A stretch of 64,000 nt of DNA from contig JAJEKV010000008.1 of assembly GCA_021234155.1 (NCBI GenBank), positions 3,111,008 through 3,175,007 on the forward strand, written 5' to 3'. Under the pieces are notes generated by a model that was not told the DNA's origin, ran no database searches, and saw only the letters and a list, made by a program, of their open reading frames with translations. This DNA is from Isoetes taiwanensis (Eukaryota > Streptophyta > Lycopodiopsida > Isoetales > Isoetaceae). Both the position numbers and the translations under genes were made by a program. Shown here in pieces: positions 1 through 11,165 of the stretch. The stretch's first letter is position 1, and every line of letters starts with the position of its first letter.

Positions 1-8
1 AATGCACC

Positions 9-1221
9 ATGGAGGAGGATACAGCCAAGAATCATTGCTTCAAAGGAGTGTTGGCTTTTGAAAAAGCCCATAAGATAAAAAAATCCAGCCTCAGTGATGT
101 CATTATCCAAAAGACAGCACTTAATAATGATCCAGATGATGAAGACGACCCCTTTGGGGAATCTCTGCTTTCTGAAGAAGATAAAATTGCTATGAGCAAA
201 AAAGGAACCATCAGTGGTAATGGGGAGGATGATATGGATTTCAGTTTTACTTTACACAACTGTCACCTTTTTCCCATTATTTCTGAAAGGCTTGTTGAAA
301 GCCATGCCATGTTCTGTAATCAAGGGATCTGGAGGACAAAGAATTTTGGAGCCTTAGCTCCGATCAGCCGAGAATCGTGGATCATGCTGGGAGGGATAAC
401 ACCCGAGCAAGAAAAAATGGCTAAGGTAGCTTGTGAAAAAAATGGAGAAAATAGTGCACAGAGAGAAGTTTAAGCTGAAGATAGACCATCGTTTTTTTGA
501 TAAAAAATGTAACAAAGACACATTCATATATGTAAGGCAGAAAGGACACATGGCGTATTCCACGATCAGGAGGGATGCATTCTATATTAAAAGGGTATGG
601 AGAAGCATGTGCCCATATTTTAAATGTGTATGTGAACCGAGGGTTAAAGGTAATGCTTGTAAGGACAATATGACTTGGATTGACCACGCAGTGTGGTACA
701 TGTTCAACAACCTAGACTATATTTTCCCTGATATGTCGGTGGTAGCACAAATGGTGTCTATGAGAAAGTTTTTGAAGACCACTCTAAAAGAAAGCATAAT
801 TGCATACATTTCATATTTGGAAGTGAGAAATACACTTATTAGCATGACACTGTTGATGGCAGCAGACCCATGGGCAGACCTAAAGCTGAACTTCCCCGTA
901 TGCAAAATGGCCACTATATGCGAGAAGAGCATAAAATCAGTGTCACTGATGCAAAGTGTGGAAGCTGGATCCAGCAATGTAGCAGAAAGGAAAACGAAGC
1001 AAACTAAACCCAGAACACCTTCTTATGGTACAGTCATGGGTTATGCCCCACCTCGGATTACAGTTCGACCAGTACAAAGTGGCTCAAGCATGGCCGATAA
1101 TTCCAACATTGAGCAGATCTGCACTCCAAGTGGCATAGGAGGTTCGGTCTCCAAGCAAAAACAGGAACCTATTGTTAAGGATGGAGATGGAGTCGTCCAA
1201 CAACTCACATATGACAAATAG
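9..1221 (+). CDS. Unrecognised ORF pair upstream of the RT element
   Basis: Two overlapping ORFs lie at the window edge: 9-473 (154 aa, acidic, with an Asp/Glu-rich run near residues 40-60) and 433-1221 (262 aa, Lys/Arg-rich around residues 180-200, then Ser/Gly/Pro-rich). They are in different frames, so a frameshift or intron probably separates parts of one protein. They lie 5' of a reverse-transcriptase region on the same strand and could be the N-terminal part of the same element. I recognise no domain in either; there is no zinc finger, GIY-YIG or membrane segment that I can see. Position is the only reason to link them to the RT. Confidence 0.35.
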
Positions 1222-1456
1222 GTATGGATACCTTTATTTATAATATGCTTTTCCTGTACAAATTCATTGCTCTTTGATGATAATTTGTACTTTAAATGCT
1301 CGGGTCATATAATGACACCATTAATAGATTATGTCTGGCCTTTCTAAGTTTAGAAAGCACCATATGACAAGTAGAGCTGACATGCCATCGTCCATGTCAT
1401 GCTGATACACTCCTTTCTCTTATTTTGAGAAAATATAGAATAATGACCAATCCAAG

Positions 1457-1816
1457 ATGACCATGATACCAACCAGATTATTTGATAGATACCTGCTTAA
1501 TAACATAGTGTTTGACTGTGGACAGATTTCTAGAACAATCACCAAGGATTGCCAAGGCAGAAATCATATGTTGGAGAATAAGGAAAAAAGTAAACGTAAA
1601 GTGGTGCACTGTTTATTTCTGTCCAAGATACTGGATAAAATCTGCATTCCAAAAATAGTGCACAGACATATGACTAAAAATCTAGGGGAGGTGGGGGAGC
1701 AGATCATGAATTTAACTATGTTTTCACTGGAGATACTTGAAAGCTTGAAAGAAATAAGCTACAAACCATATTACATTTTTGCACAAGACATTGAAGCGGT
1801 ATGTCCATGCAAATAA
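1457..1816 (+). CDS. Unrecognised 119-aa ORF between the edge ORFs and the RT
   Basis: An open frame of 119 aa, rich in Lys, Ile and Leu, with no motif I know. It lies in the same direction as the RT region that starts about 110 bp downstream, in another frame. It may be a linker part of the same decayed protein. The 1222-1456 gap is AT-rich and shows nothing else. Confidence 0.3.
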   Translation: MTMIPTRLFDRYLLNNIVFDCGQISRTITKDCQGRNHMLENKEKSKRKVVHCLFLSKILDKICIPKIVHRHMTKNLGEVGEQIMNLTMFSLEILESLKEISYKPYYIFAQDIEAVCPCK

Positions 1817-1926
1817 TCAAGCTTAAAAAGAATTTATAGATCCCAAGATTGGGCATATCGGGACTACAAATCTCAAAATTGTTAAAAGCGAGTAATTCTT
1901 AGGAACCTTTTTAGTAAAGGACTTGG

Positions 1927-3596
1927 ACATATTAGGACAAACCCAGCGATATGGAGAGACTTGAAAGCAGAATTAAGAAAAATCTGTGATGCCATATTTG
2001 AGTGGCACAAATATCAATTCCCAGATATTTGTGAAAATGATAAGATTGATGTTATTAATGGTATATTAGAGCAAGTGGCTCTCGAAATTAAAGAGGCATG
2101 TGAAAAAGTAAATCTATAAAGTTCCCACTAAATGACCCTACGGTCATAAAAAATATGGAGTGGTGACTAAAACCTATACATTTGGGGTGGATAAAGCATC
2201 CAATAACCCGTCCTTCATATGCCCAAAACACATAAAGGACATGGCCTTTAAGATTTTGGGCGAAGGGGGATTTTATGCCATTAGGAAGTGAGAAGGAAAA
2301 TCTGATACAGGACCTTAATAGGACCATTGAAGAATATATCAAAGGCATACCAGACGAGCCGAATAAACTACCTTATCTCTTGGGCTTATTTAAAGCCCAC
2401 AAATCAGAGTATAGATGGATAACTAATGCCCATGGCACCCTGTATACGGAATTAGCACAAATCATTACGGTGGTACTTAATGAAATATTGAACTTATGGC
2501 CTGAGGTATCTAAAGATTTATGTGCCAATATCAGCACATTTGTGGGCAACAAATTAAATGTGAACTGGATTATTAACTCGGTTTATGATGTAGCAATAAA
2601 TTTACCCACCAGGATTGAGGAAGTGTATGTGGCAGACATTACCAAATGCTACGAGAGCATTCCATTACTCGGGGATCATGGTATTTTGCAATACTAGTTT
2701 AAAGGTAATCCATGCGACCTGGAATTATATGAAAAATAAAAATCAGAAATTTGAACTATGGATCAAGCATTCCGATGGGGGTAATGTAACTACTAAATGG
2801 TTTAAGGCTGCCCCCAAAGGGAAAATCTTTGGTCTATGATGAGCGAAAAAAGTTTATTACCATTAACAATTGGTTGTTAGCTAATTGCTATGTCCAAATG
2901 GGTAAAAGGGATTTGGCAACGAGGTCAAGGGTATCCCAATGGGATTCTCCCTGTAGCCCTAATTGGTGCAATATTTATCTTGCATGGTTGGATTGGATTT
3001 CATCGGAAATTTAGCAAGGCAGGGGCAGATTTGAGGAAGTTAAAAATTTAAATATGTATTCCGTTATATGGATGATCTTCTCGCCATTAAGCTGTCCTAA
3101 TATTAAGAGCTTCCTTAATAAAGATGGGTGGAAAACGGACAAGAACTACAAATATATGACCTCGATTATCTTGGACATTAAGGAAGAAACCGGATATCTG
3201 AAATTTGCACCTGGAATACATTGTGGTAGCCATGCAAACTTTCTTAATATGACGATACAAGTATTTGACAGAACATTAGGCATATTTCAGACAGTGAAAT
3301 ATGATAAAAGGCTAGCACTACCCTTTAATTCTATAAGGTTTGTGCATGCATGCAGCTGCAGGCCATATTTCCAAGCCAGGAATGTGGTCATCTCACAGAT
3401 TATGCCATGTCTATACGTAAACTCTAATCCCAGCAAAGCAGCAAAAGATATTATGGAGTTGGTACAACAGTTTGTCTCCAACGGATTTGATGAAGCTGGT
3501 ATGAAGAAAAGAATTGTCAAGTATATTAAAGCCAGTGATTTCCCTGGAATCAAATTTGACATCAACGTCCTGCTAGAAATGATCAAAGAATACTAA
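1927..3596 (+). pseudogene. Decayed reverse transcriptase (YMDD), Penelope-like or related non-LTR lineage
   Basis: Read across three frames, this stretch gives an ordered reverse transcriptase. There is a VDKASNN-like segment near 2185-2210, then a finger region with RWITNAHGTLY (about 2413-2445). Motif A is ADITKCYESIP (about 2632-2664) and the motif B region ends in SPNWCNIYL (about 2960-2983). Motif C is RYMDDL (3062-3079). A thumb follows with IKEETGY, FLNM and a KRLALPF block, ending at the stop at 3594-3596. Frame changes near 2697, 2835 and 3014-3054 break it. The AD..CYE motif A and the FLNM/KRxALPF thumb differ from L1, gypsy and copia. They recall Penelope-like RTs and a related family seen in algae (from memory of the families). 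No endonuclease domain is visible downstream. The two catalytic Asp of YMDD remain. Confidence 0.7.
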
Positions 3597-3664
3597 AGGT
3601 ACGCCTATGATTTTACTTGGTAATTGGATATTGTTTCTAATATAATAAACATTCTGGAGCAAAC

Positions 3665-3718
3665 TATAGGGTTGTAAAAGACCCCTACTGTAACAAGTAG
3701 GGGTCTGCTCACCCTATA
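3665..3718 (+). other. Nested perfect hairpin just 3' of the RT stop
   Basis: Inner stem: GACCCCTACT (3680-3689) pairs with AGTAGGGGTC (3696-3705) around a 6-nt loop. Outer stem: TATAGGGT (3665-3672) pairs with ACCCTATA (3711-3718). Both stems are perfect and are separated by a small internal loop. It begins 69 bp after the RT stop, where a 3' UTR structure of the element would lie. I looked for a hammerhead ribozyme core (CTGATGA and GAAA) and did not see one. Confidence 0.6.
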
Positions 3719-4193
3719 AGTTACAGTGTTAAAAGTTTTTCCTTTTTTGAAAAATACAGGGGTCTTATATAACCTTACGGCAGGAGGTAGGGTTTTTTTT
3801 ATAATAATGATCTGCATATTCCATGTTTTGGGAGAAGCAATTATATTGGAAGGGTACAGTCTGCACGGTTGTAATAACCAAATTAGACAGTGCTCAAAAT
3901 AATGTTTAAACATAATAAGGTCTCTTCTTTAGTACTTGGGTTCTTTTTGGAAAGAAAATGAAAACTAACTTAAGTTATTAAGTATAGACATGGCCAAGTA
4001 GTTGGTATAAGCATGAATATTATTCAGTCTCTCCATTCATAAAATTTAATGGATAAAATATGTCGCCGTAATAATTTATGGCCTAAGTTAGGGTTTAGAC
4101 CAAGAAAGTAAAGCCAAGCCTCGATCCTTAATTGGGCTGGGCAGACCTCGTAAGACCCAAATATTGTGTAGGATTCTGGCAGACAGCTGACCC

Positions 4194-4523
4194 ATGGGAT
4201 TTAATTCGGATGGCTGGTCCGGAAGTCATAGTTCTGAGGAGGAGTTTTCACTTGATAGAGAGACGGAGAGAGAGCTCCTATGGTGCAGAAACTCTGAAAG
4301 ATTTGATAAATTAAGTATGAATAGAAGAGGGGCTGGTCGGGGCTTTGATTCTAAGCGAAGCTTTGAGGATAACAAAGCTGGCTATATGGCTAAAAGGGGT
4401 GGAGGGTTTAATCGAAACCCTGGAGGATATTACAGAGGCAATAGCAATAGTGAGCTGTACGTGCCTGAGACACAACCAAATGAAGACGACATGGGCTCTG
4501 ATAATGAAGACTTACAGGTATAA
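4194..4523 (+). CDS. Gly/Arg-rich (RGG-like) ORF with acidic tail
   Basis: A 109-aa ORF. The middle (residues 43-84) is Arg/Gly/Asn-rich with RGAGRGF, KRGGGF and GGYYRG blocks; the C-terminus (residues 89-107) is acidic with paired Glu/Asp. Such RG-rich tracts often bind RNA. It lies 600 bp downstream of the RT element on the same strand and ends next to a possible donor site (CAG/GTATAA at about 4515-4524). It could be the first exon of a second copy of the element or an unrelated gene. I do not recognise a family. Confidence 0.35.
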   Translation: MGFNSDGWSGSHSSEEEFSLDRETERELLWCRNSERFDKLSMNRRGAGRGFDSKRSFEDNKAGYMAKRGGGFNRNPGGYYRGNSNSELYVPETQPNEDDMGSDNEDLQV

Positions 4524-5137
4524 AATATGCTAGTTATCTCTGCATAAATATGGCCTTTCCTGCCCTAGATACATGGTACAGGTTTAATTCATAAGGCCAG
4601 ACCTGGCGTTGGATTGAACCTATGATTATGGATTGCAAGGTATGAAGTTTGAATAAAGGGAAAGCTTAAGCTGTCTAAGCACTAAAAGATGATACAAGGG
4701 CAGCATAATAGCTAGGCTGTAGCATTTTAAATAAGTCTCTGATTCTTTTGATGAGAAATTTAAAGATAAGGAGAGTATAAGCAGATTGCCTAGCGGATTG
4801 GAGCACTAAAAGTTGGTTTCTGTAAATAGTTTAAATCTTTGGAATATAAGATCTTAAATAGATCTGTTTTTTTTGTAAAATTGATTAATGAATTCCTAAG
4901 CCTATTCCTAACCATATGAATAGAAAATCGCCAATAAAAGTCATGTGGGTACAGCCTAAAGGCCAGCTATGTATAACAATGAAATACTTGTAGTGAATTA
5001 GTGTTCTAATTCAATGTAGTTTAGATCGTTGTATATGATTAGGAAGGGATTCTGGTTGTGAATTGTATTGTTCTTTGTTTGTTGCTATTGTTTGATGTAC
5101 TATTTAGATCGCACATAATTAGTAGATGATGGGACAT
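4524..5137. other. AT-rich stretch without a recognised gene
   Basis: No ORF with a recognisable domain and no obvious repeat; I see nothing more specific here. Confidence 0.5.
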
Positions 5138-5207
5138 CAAGAGCAAAGGGTACATTAGGTGATGGGCGAAAAGAGCCAAGAATCACCGATGTACCTTTTG
5201 GTTCTTG
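5138..5207. repeat. Foldback (about 29-nt arms, 18-nt loop)
   Basis: The left arm reads CAAGAGCAAAGGGTACAT then TAGGTGAT. The right arm is its near reverse complement, ATCACC then GATGTACCTTTTGGTTCTTG. Pairing runs through most of both arms with a few mismatches. This could be a decayed MITE or a small-RNA precursor. Nothing else in the sequence favours either. Confidence 0.5.
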
Positions 5208-5498
5208 GGTCGCTATCAGAAGTCTATCGCTAACGTTCTCATGATTGGCCAGCAGTAATGGTGATTCTTCTCCTAATGTATCTTCTTTGTTTGTTATGGT
5301 GTCCGGGTCGATCGAAATGGATGTCTGTGTCTAAGATAGTTTCAAAGAACTTATGGACTGATTCATCCATAATAGTTAACTCAAATTTTGGGCATATTTC
5401 TAAAAACCATGGCATAAGGTACTTACTCATAGGGTAAGGCCTAGTGTAATTTTTGTTAAAACTACGTGGAGTGATGTGGTAATGGTAAATGATGATTT

Positions 5499-6535
5499 AA
5501 GAATGAGAATGAGAATGATTTTTTATCGTCCCTTCGAGGCCAATTGGCCTATGAGACCCATAAGGGGCCAAACAAACTTATTCTTGTCGGGTTAAATTTA
5601 AAGGCCTCGAAGGGTTTTGAGGGAAAACCGTGGCGATAATAAGAATCTTTGTCAAAGCGCATAAGTATACATCAATGTTTATATACATGTCAAGTGTGCC
5701 CGAGGACATAGCTGATCTCGCATGTCCATAACCTCCTCGAAGATATGAGGTGATCCCAAAGATCCGTCACGGATGTGCTCAATGTCACATGTAACGGCTG
5801 GCCAGGCCTGACCAACTCAGCATATCGTGTCCGAATTTGATCATATGCTGGGCAACTTTGAAGGGTATGAGATTCATCCTCAATGACTCCCATTTGGCAA
5901 GCATTGACAGAGTTCTTTTATCTGGCGTGGCTCACCAATCCATCCACTGTCTCCAACCCGGAAGATGATGCGCCCGCAATGCGAATGGAGGCAATGAGTC
6001 CGCACCTTTTCATGGGCAAGTGGGTACGCAGGTAGCATTGCGGGCCTCGTTCCAATGTGGGATTTATGTGGCGCTGGTAGTGTGCTGTCTTGACCTGTTC
6101 AAGGGCATTGGCATCCCAAAGCTTGCCGAGGAAGCAATCGTCAAGATATTGCCTCAAGCTATGGCGATCTGCCTCTGTTTGCACATGTATGCTGTGCTCC
6201 GCACATTCCATCTAGCCAACCATTGAGCTCTCTTTTCCCTCCAGCAGCCTTGGTATTTGCGGCTCCATTGCCATGATATAAGCTAGTTTAGGGGAGGCGA
6301 GCATCGTCCATATTGACCATCTTCCGAAAATAGACAGTGTATGGCGATCAAGGGCCGCCCCTACGAAGAGGCAAGAATCCCTCTCTCCTGCGGTAGAATT
6401 TGATATGGGACTGTGGACTTCACCCTAGTGCTTTCATTACTAAGAAGGCTTTTACGGACTGCTCCAAGTCATTCAAGTAAGGCATACAAGTAATGGGGCT
6501 CAAAGCGCCAAAGGTATGAATACAATCCTTATTAC
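5499..6535 (-). mobile_element. 5'-truncated LINE, C-terminal ORF2 remnant (minus copy)
   Basis: On the minus strand the 3' end is at about 5499-5520, with a tail of (ATTCTC)n repeats instead of poly(A). Upstream, frames interrupted by indels give a KAFLVMK segment, REGFLPLRR, then HYQRHINPTLERGP and LIASIR. They end in a zinc-knuckle-like C-terminal domain, EDESHTLQSCPAYDQIRTRY (about 5820-5880). This order, post-RT helices followed by a CPAY..IR domain, is typical of the C-terminus of plant and algal LINE ORF2. The RT itself is missing, so the copy is 5'-truncated near 6535. It pairs head to head with the plus copy at 6660-7664. Confidence 0.7.
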
Positions 6536-6659
6536 ATTTTGTAATCATATATTTATGTAAGAGACAACTATCTACCTTATTTTCAAATGAAAAATAAAGT
6601 ACTGGAACGGCTTTATATAGTTATCATAGCTTCACATAGGTATTGTCATAATTGTATCC

Positions 6660-7664
6660 TTTTGTATGGGGCGTAGTTTGGGGTCCAGTGATATCCCTCA
6701 ACACCTGAATGACCTCGGCGCAGTGAGTAAGGCCTTCTTGGCACGGGCCCAGGGGTGAAGTCCACAGTTCACTGGATCCTACTCGAGGAGGCGGGCTTTC
6801 TACCCTTCAACCGGGCCGCATTGGAACGCCATATCGTTTACTTCCAAAAGGTGGTCGCTATGGCTGATACACGCTTGCCCCGCCTTGCTTTGGCCACGGC
6901 AATGGGTCCCCAACGCCGAAATCCTGCTGGAAAGACAAGCGTGCCTCGGTGGTTCTCCGGTGGCTGCAGGCAAAACGGATGTGTCCAGTCGGGACAAAGA
7001 AAGATCGCGAGGCACTTAAACTATATACCTTGATGCTACTTTCCTTCGCAAGTAGTTGTGGGATCACGAGGCTCGACACACGTTAAGGCCGCACACTATC
7101 AGCTACAAGTCAATCCTAGGCTCACAAGAGGCCCACACCGATTTGTACACCCGGCTACCCATGAAGAAACGCAGCTTATAGCTTCCATTCTCAAGACGGG
7201 GCAATATCGCCTCGCATTGAAAAGGCGTTGGGCTCCGGTGAAGCCTGCAGGGGGCAAGCAAAAGGCTTTGCGGTGTTGCCACCAGGCGATTGAGGATGAA
7301 TGTCATGCCCTCCGGACGCCCGGCGTTTGCCCATATCCCAGAGCGATATGTTCGATTACTAGTGCCCCGCCAGTTTGCATCGGTTATTTCTACGGCGTCG
7401 GTGGGTTTGTTGGGGTCATACCTCCATGAGGTTATGGATGCGCAGGACTTCGTTTGGTCCTACGGGGCGGTATTGAACTGTCCTATGCAATTGTACGGTG
7501 TGCCGCCAGGCTTATTACTGCTAAGTTTTTTCCCTCGAAAACCCTTCTTGGCGGGGTTTTTAATCTCTCGCGAATATGCTTATTGCTCTCTCTTTTTTGT
7601 TTGGGTCCCATAGGCCAATTGGTCTCGTGGACGCTAAAAACCTATTCTATTCTATTCTATTCTT
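6660..7664 (+). mobile_element. 5'-truncated LINE, C-terminal ORF2 remnant (plus copy)
   Basis: This copy is homologous to the minus copy at 5499-6535, base by base in places: both have the phrase GGTGAAGTCCACAGT where truncation begins. Frames give EEAGFLPFNRAALERHIVYF (from about 6788), RLPRLAL, VKAAHYQLQVNPRLTRGP (about 7086-7137), LIASIL and IEDECHALRTPG, interrupted by indels. The 3' end carries the family's CCCATAGGCCAATTGG block (about 7607-7622) and a tail of (ATTCT)n at 7642-7664. The two copies share about 0.9 kb in inverted orientation across a spacer of about 120 bp. Confidence 0.7.
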
Positions 7665-8639
7665 AAATCTGGCTAAGAATGTGATTGTTTTACTGCAGTA
7701 AAGTGGATTTAAGGAATGGTCTCCAGATATATGAGATATAGTGGATATTTTATGTTGAATGATAAGAAAAGAGCAGGATAATGACATAAATATGCTGAAG
7801 AAAAGGTCAAACTTTTACTGTTATAGGCAGTCAGAAACATTGCTGTTTGAAGGAGTATATTAAATAGAGACATATGTTCTTATAGGTCGAAAGCTGAAAG
7901 GAAGCATTCCTTATATGCTAAATGATAAACGTTGATGCAAAAAAATAACCCGTAATAAGGACTATAGTGAAAAATTAAAAAGGAAATACATGGTTTGCAT
8001 TAATGTTGAAGGACATGCAAATGGATTTATGACTTTAAAACTTCCTTTTGTTTCTTTTTGTTAAAAAGCAAGTTATGGTCGGTTGCATGCATGTGCATAT
8101 AACTAACAGTTATAAAGCCACAAAATTTGAAGACCTATTTCTTTTTTTTTTTATTTGAGAAATATGACAAAAAGAACTTTAAAGAAGGCTCCTATTGGTT
8201 GCATGCAAGTGCAGATATAGATTGTAAATCCTTATGCATGCAAAACGATTCGAGTCCATGTATCTTTATTTAAAAATGAAAAAGGATGGTTGTGTAGACT
8301 AATAGACAAAACACGTTTTTAATATGGTTATTGACTGGGTGCATGTAATTTTAAAGATTGCATGATATTGGATCTTCACGTATTTGAGGATCTTTACATG
8401 TTTTTCTTTAAAGGAGGAAAGGTGGGTAGCGCATGCAGACCCACATAGTCTAGATGATATATGATCTTCATATATTCTATGGGGTTTTGTTTAGAAAAAC
8501 GTTGTAAGTCTAAGGACTCGTTACCGGTAGATAGATGCACCGGACTATGATCTCTTGATCATAGGATGGAATGATTAAGCTGGATGGAGGGATTAGTTAG
8601 ATGTGCTAGTAGGATTGTTGTCCAAACTAGTTATGTCCG
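7665..8639. other. AT-rich spacer with dispersed GTTGCATGCA-like words
   Basis: No gene is recognisable. The words GGTTGCATGCATGTGCA and close variants recur near 8080, 8197 and 8337, possibly fragments of one old repeat. Confidence 0.4.
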
Positions 8640-8815
8640 TTTTTTTTTTTTTTTTTTTTTTTTTTGAAGGCAAGGTCGGTGAGACTTGCACCCACCCCGT
8701 CTCCCACCCGATGGTAGCTACCACCCACGTCTCCCACCCGATGGTAGCTAGTGGGTTTTGAACCCTGGTGGGGTCATCCCAACCCAAGGCCTTACCACTA
8801 AACCACCACCGCGAT
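8640..8815 (-). mobile_element. tRNA-derived SINE with poly(A) tail
   Basis: On the minus strand there is an RNA polymerase III A box (TGGTTTAGTGG, plus-strand 8795-8805) and B box (GGTTCAAAACC, 8754-8764). Both fit their consensus fully and the spacing is tRNA-like. A body of about 90 bp follows, then a 26-nt poly(A), seen as poly(T) at 8640-8665. The body holds a 22-bp direct duplication with a 30-bp period (8699-8720 and 8729-8750), so this copy or its family grew by internal duplication. I see no clear target-site duplication. Confidence 0.75.
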
Positions 8816-11011
8816 AGATTGTGAGTGTATATTTCTTAGTTTATTCTACGAGAAGAAAATGTGCTTTGATTATAAACTACATGGTGGAATTATTTCCTGA
8901 GGAAGCACAAAGTGAAAAATTGAGCTTGAGTGTTGCTTCATTACTTGTGCAGCATAAGGGAAGGATGGGCAATGTTCTTTAGGCATTGCATCTCTGGTTA
9001 GTATGTCAAAAAAGGTATTTGACAAACCTATTCAACACGTTTTACTTTCTATTCTATAGATCCACTTTGTAGGCCTTTTTTAAGCAGGTATTATTGCACA
9101 ATTCAAATTGTTCCTTCTTATGCTTAAAACAGCCAAATGCTTACAATCTGGCAAAGGGATAAACTTGTACTTCCACTATTTCTTCTTTTGCTCATTTCAT
9201 TTGCTTAATTATAGTGATAGGTTATTGTGTCTCATATAGATCTCAAAGTACAAAAGCAATATGGACACCCCTAAATTTATTCAACACATATAAACTCGAG
9301 TCCATAAGTTAGCTGCATTAACATATGTCAGATCTGCTAAAGCTGGAGTACATGAAGTGTGTTAAGTGCTCACATTGCCTTTGTTTTTGCTAAAACAAAT
9401 TGAACGACCTTTGCATTTGAACATTTTGTGGCATGGTACAACCAATATCATCTACCTTCCCTTGCATGCTTTGTAGGATGGATGGACATAAGAATCTTTT
9501 GTTCAAACACATCAGAATCTTTTGTTCAAATGCTAATCCTCTGAGAGAACATCACAACTCCTTTGATGCCTTCCAAATAGAAATGAAAGATGACAATTAA
9601 TTTTAGTACAGGAACATAGCAAGTTAGTTCTGTCATACAAGTTCAACTTTAGCCATAAAGTTTATAGGACAACAATGTACACTTCCCACTACCATCTTTA
9701 GCCATCCAAAATCTGGACCCGTAAATGCCAATGCCAATGGTCTCTAGGATTGAGTCTCAGGTAATTCAAGCACCTACCAATGCTCTTTTGCCAAAATGTT
9801 GCAGAGAATACCTATGTTGTGAGATATTTTGTTCCTAAGGACCCTCCCAGCATCTATTGTGCCAAACACAATTCCATTGCATTAAACAGGTTTTTCTGAT
9901 TCACTCTCCTAATGTTATCGTGTTTTTCATTGCTTCAATTTAGTGTAGGACTTGCCAGCTCAAGTTGAATCTGTTTAATTTGTTTCACTCCCTCCCATCT
10001 TCTAACATATCTCATTTCATCTACAATCAACTCTTTATTTTCTTGTAGCTTTCTTTAGTATTAACTTTGTTGTATCCAAGTTCAAATGGATGTTTATGTT
10101 ATTCATTTATTGGATGTTATGTAATCTTGATGGAGAAATGGTGATCAAAAGTAATTCGAGCTCTGATATGAAAGTGAGTTGAAAGAAAATAATAGTCTGC
10201 TCACTATAAAATTGTTGTCTTGTCAGATTACTTTCTTGTCTTCGTTGTTTTTTTTGTTTTGCAAAAGCCGAATGAATGCAGACAAGTGAACTCTGTAAGC
10301 ATGATATACTATGAGTTTCTTGGGCAACATAGCATTTATAACTTGCATGGACAACTGCATGGACCTCTGAATATTCCACGAACGAATATATCAATTTTTT
10401 CTTGGTACCTCTGAACCAGTCAAGCCTTTCTAATTTGAAAACATGGCTTTGGACACATGCAATGGGAAATACAAGTACTTAGAGAGGTAATTCTTCTTAC
10501 TTTAGATGCTATGGTTTTAGAAAGTTTTTTTACTATCCATAATATCAAGGATAGCGTTTATGCCAACTGAGATGTAGCAAGCAGTGCACTCTTGGAGTTT
10601 GGAATTTGTTAGGCCAGCTTTGGAATTTATTAAGTTAGCTGAGATGTTTGAGCATAGACAATCTTGTAAAATCAAATAAGATCAAAGCCTCTATTCCTAT
10701 AGATACAAAGTTCCTCTTCTTCTTCCTTTCTATGTTCCTTTATTCTTTTGTCATTGTGGAAGCTATTAAACCTTATATTGTAAATGAATAAAAAAGGAAT
10801 GCTTCTTGCATAATCCTTATATATCCATTTGAATAGGTTGTGATGTTTGTTTCAATACGAGGTTTATGGGTTCAAACCCCATGCTTGGAAATTGAATCTT
10901 CCAGATGCATTACCGATTTGGACAGATTCAAAGTTTTGCTTAGCAATGGTTTATAAAGGATGCATTGTGCTTTATATTGTGATCGTACATATTTCTATAA
11001 ATTGCGAAATA
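8816..11011. other. AT-rich spacer; small tandem duplication
   Basis: No gene recognised. A 23-bp unit, AGAATCTTTTGTTCAAA..., is repeated in tandem near 9490-9531. A lone B-box-like GGGTTCAAACCCC lies at 10868-10880 without a convincing A box, perhaps a SINE remnant. Confidence 0.4.
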
Positions 11012-11165
11012 TAGAATTGAATGATTTTTATCGTTCACAGAGATCAAACATCCTATGGGACCAAAACAATAATAGAAGCACAACAGACATATTACTATTC
11101 GGATTAAAAAACCCCACCTCGAAAAGATTTTGAGGGAAAAACCATGGCAATAATAGAAATGCAGA
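11012..11165 (-). mobile_element. 3'-end fragment of the same LINE family
   Basis: On the minus strand this fragment matches the 3' end of the LINE pair at 5.5-7.7 kb. It has TTTTTCCCTCAAAATC, the GTCCCATAGG block, and an AACGATAAAAATCATTC terminus merging into ATTCT-like repeats. It holds only the 3' UTR and tail, so it is a very short insertion. Confidence 0.6.

Noticed and set aside
1927-3596. Telomerase reverse transcriptase
   Set aside because: The YMDD box, SPNWCN motif and thumb do not fit TERT, and no T motif or CP region is seen.
3600-3920. Hammerhead ribozyme next to the RT
   Set aside because: The hairpins are clear but the conserved CTGATGA and GAAA core elements are absent.
10840-10910. 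tRNA gene at the GGGTTCAAACCCC box
   Set aside because: No A box, acceptor stem or anticodon arm can be built around it.
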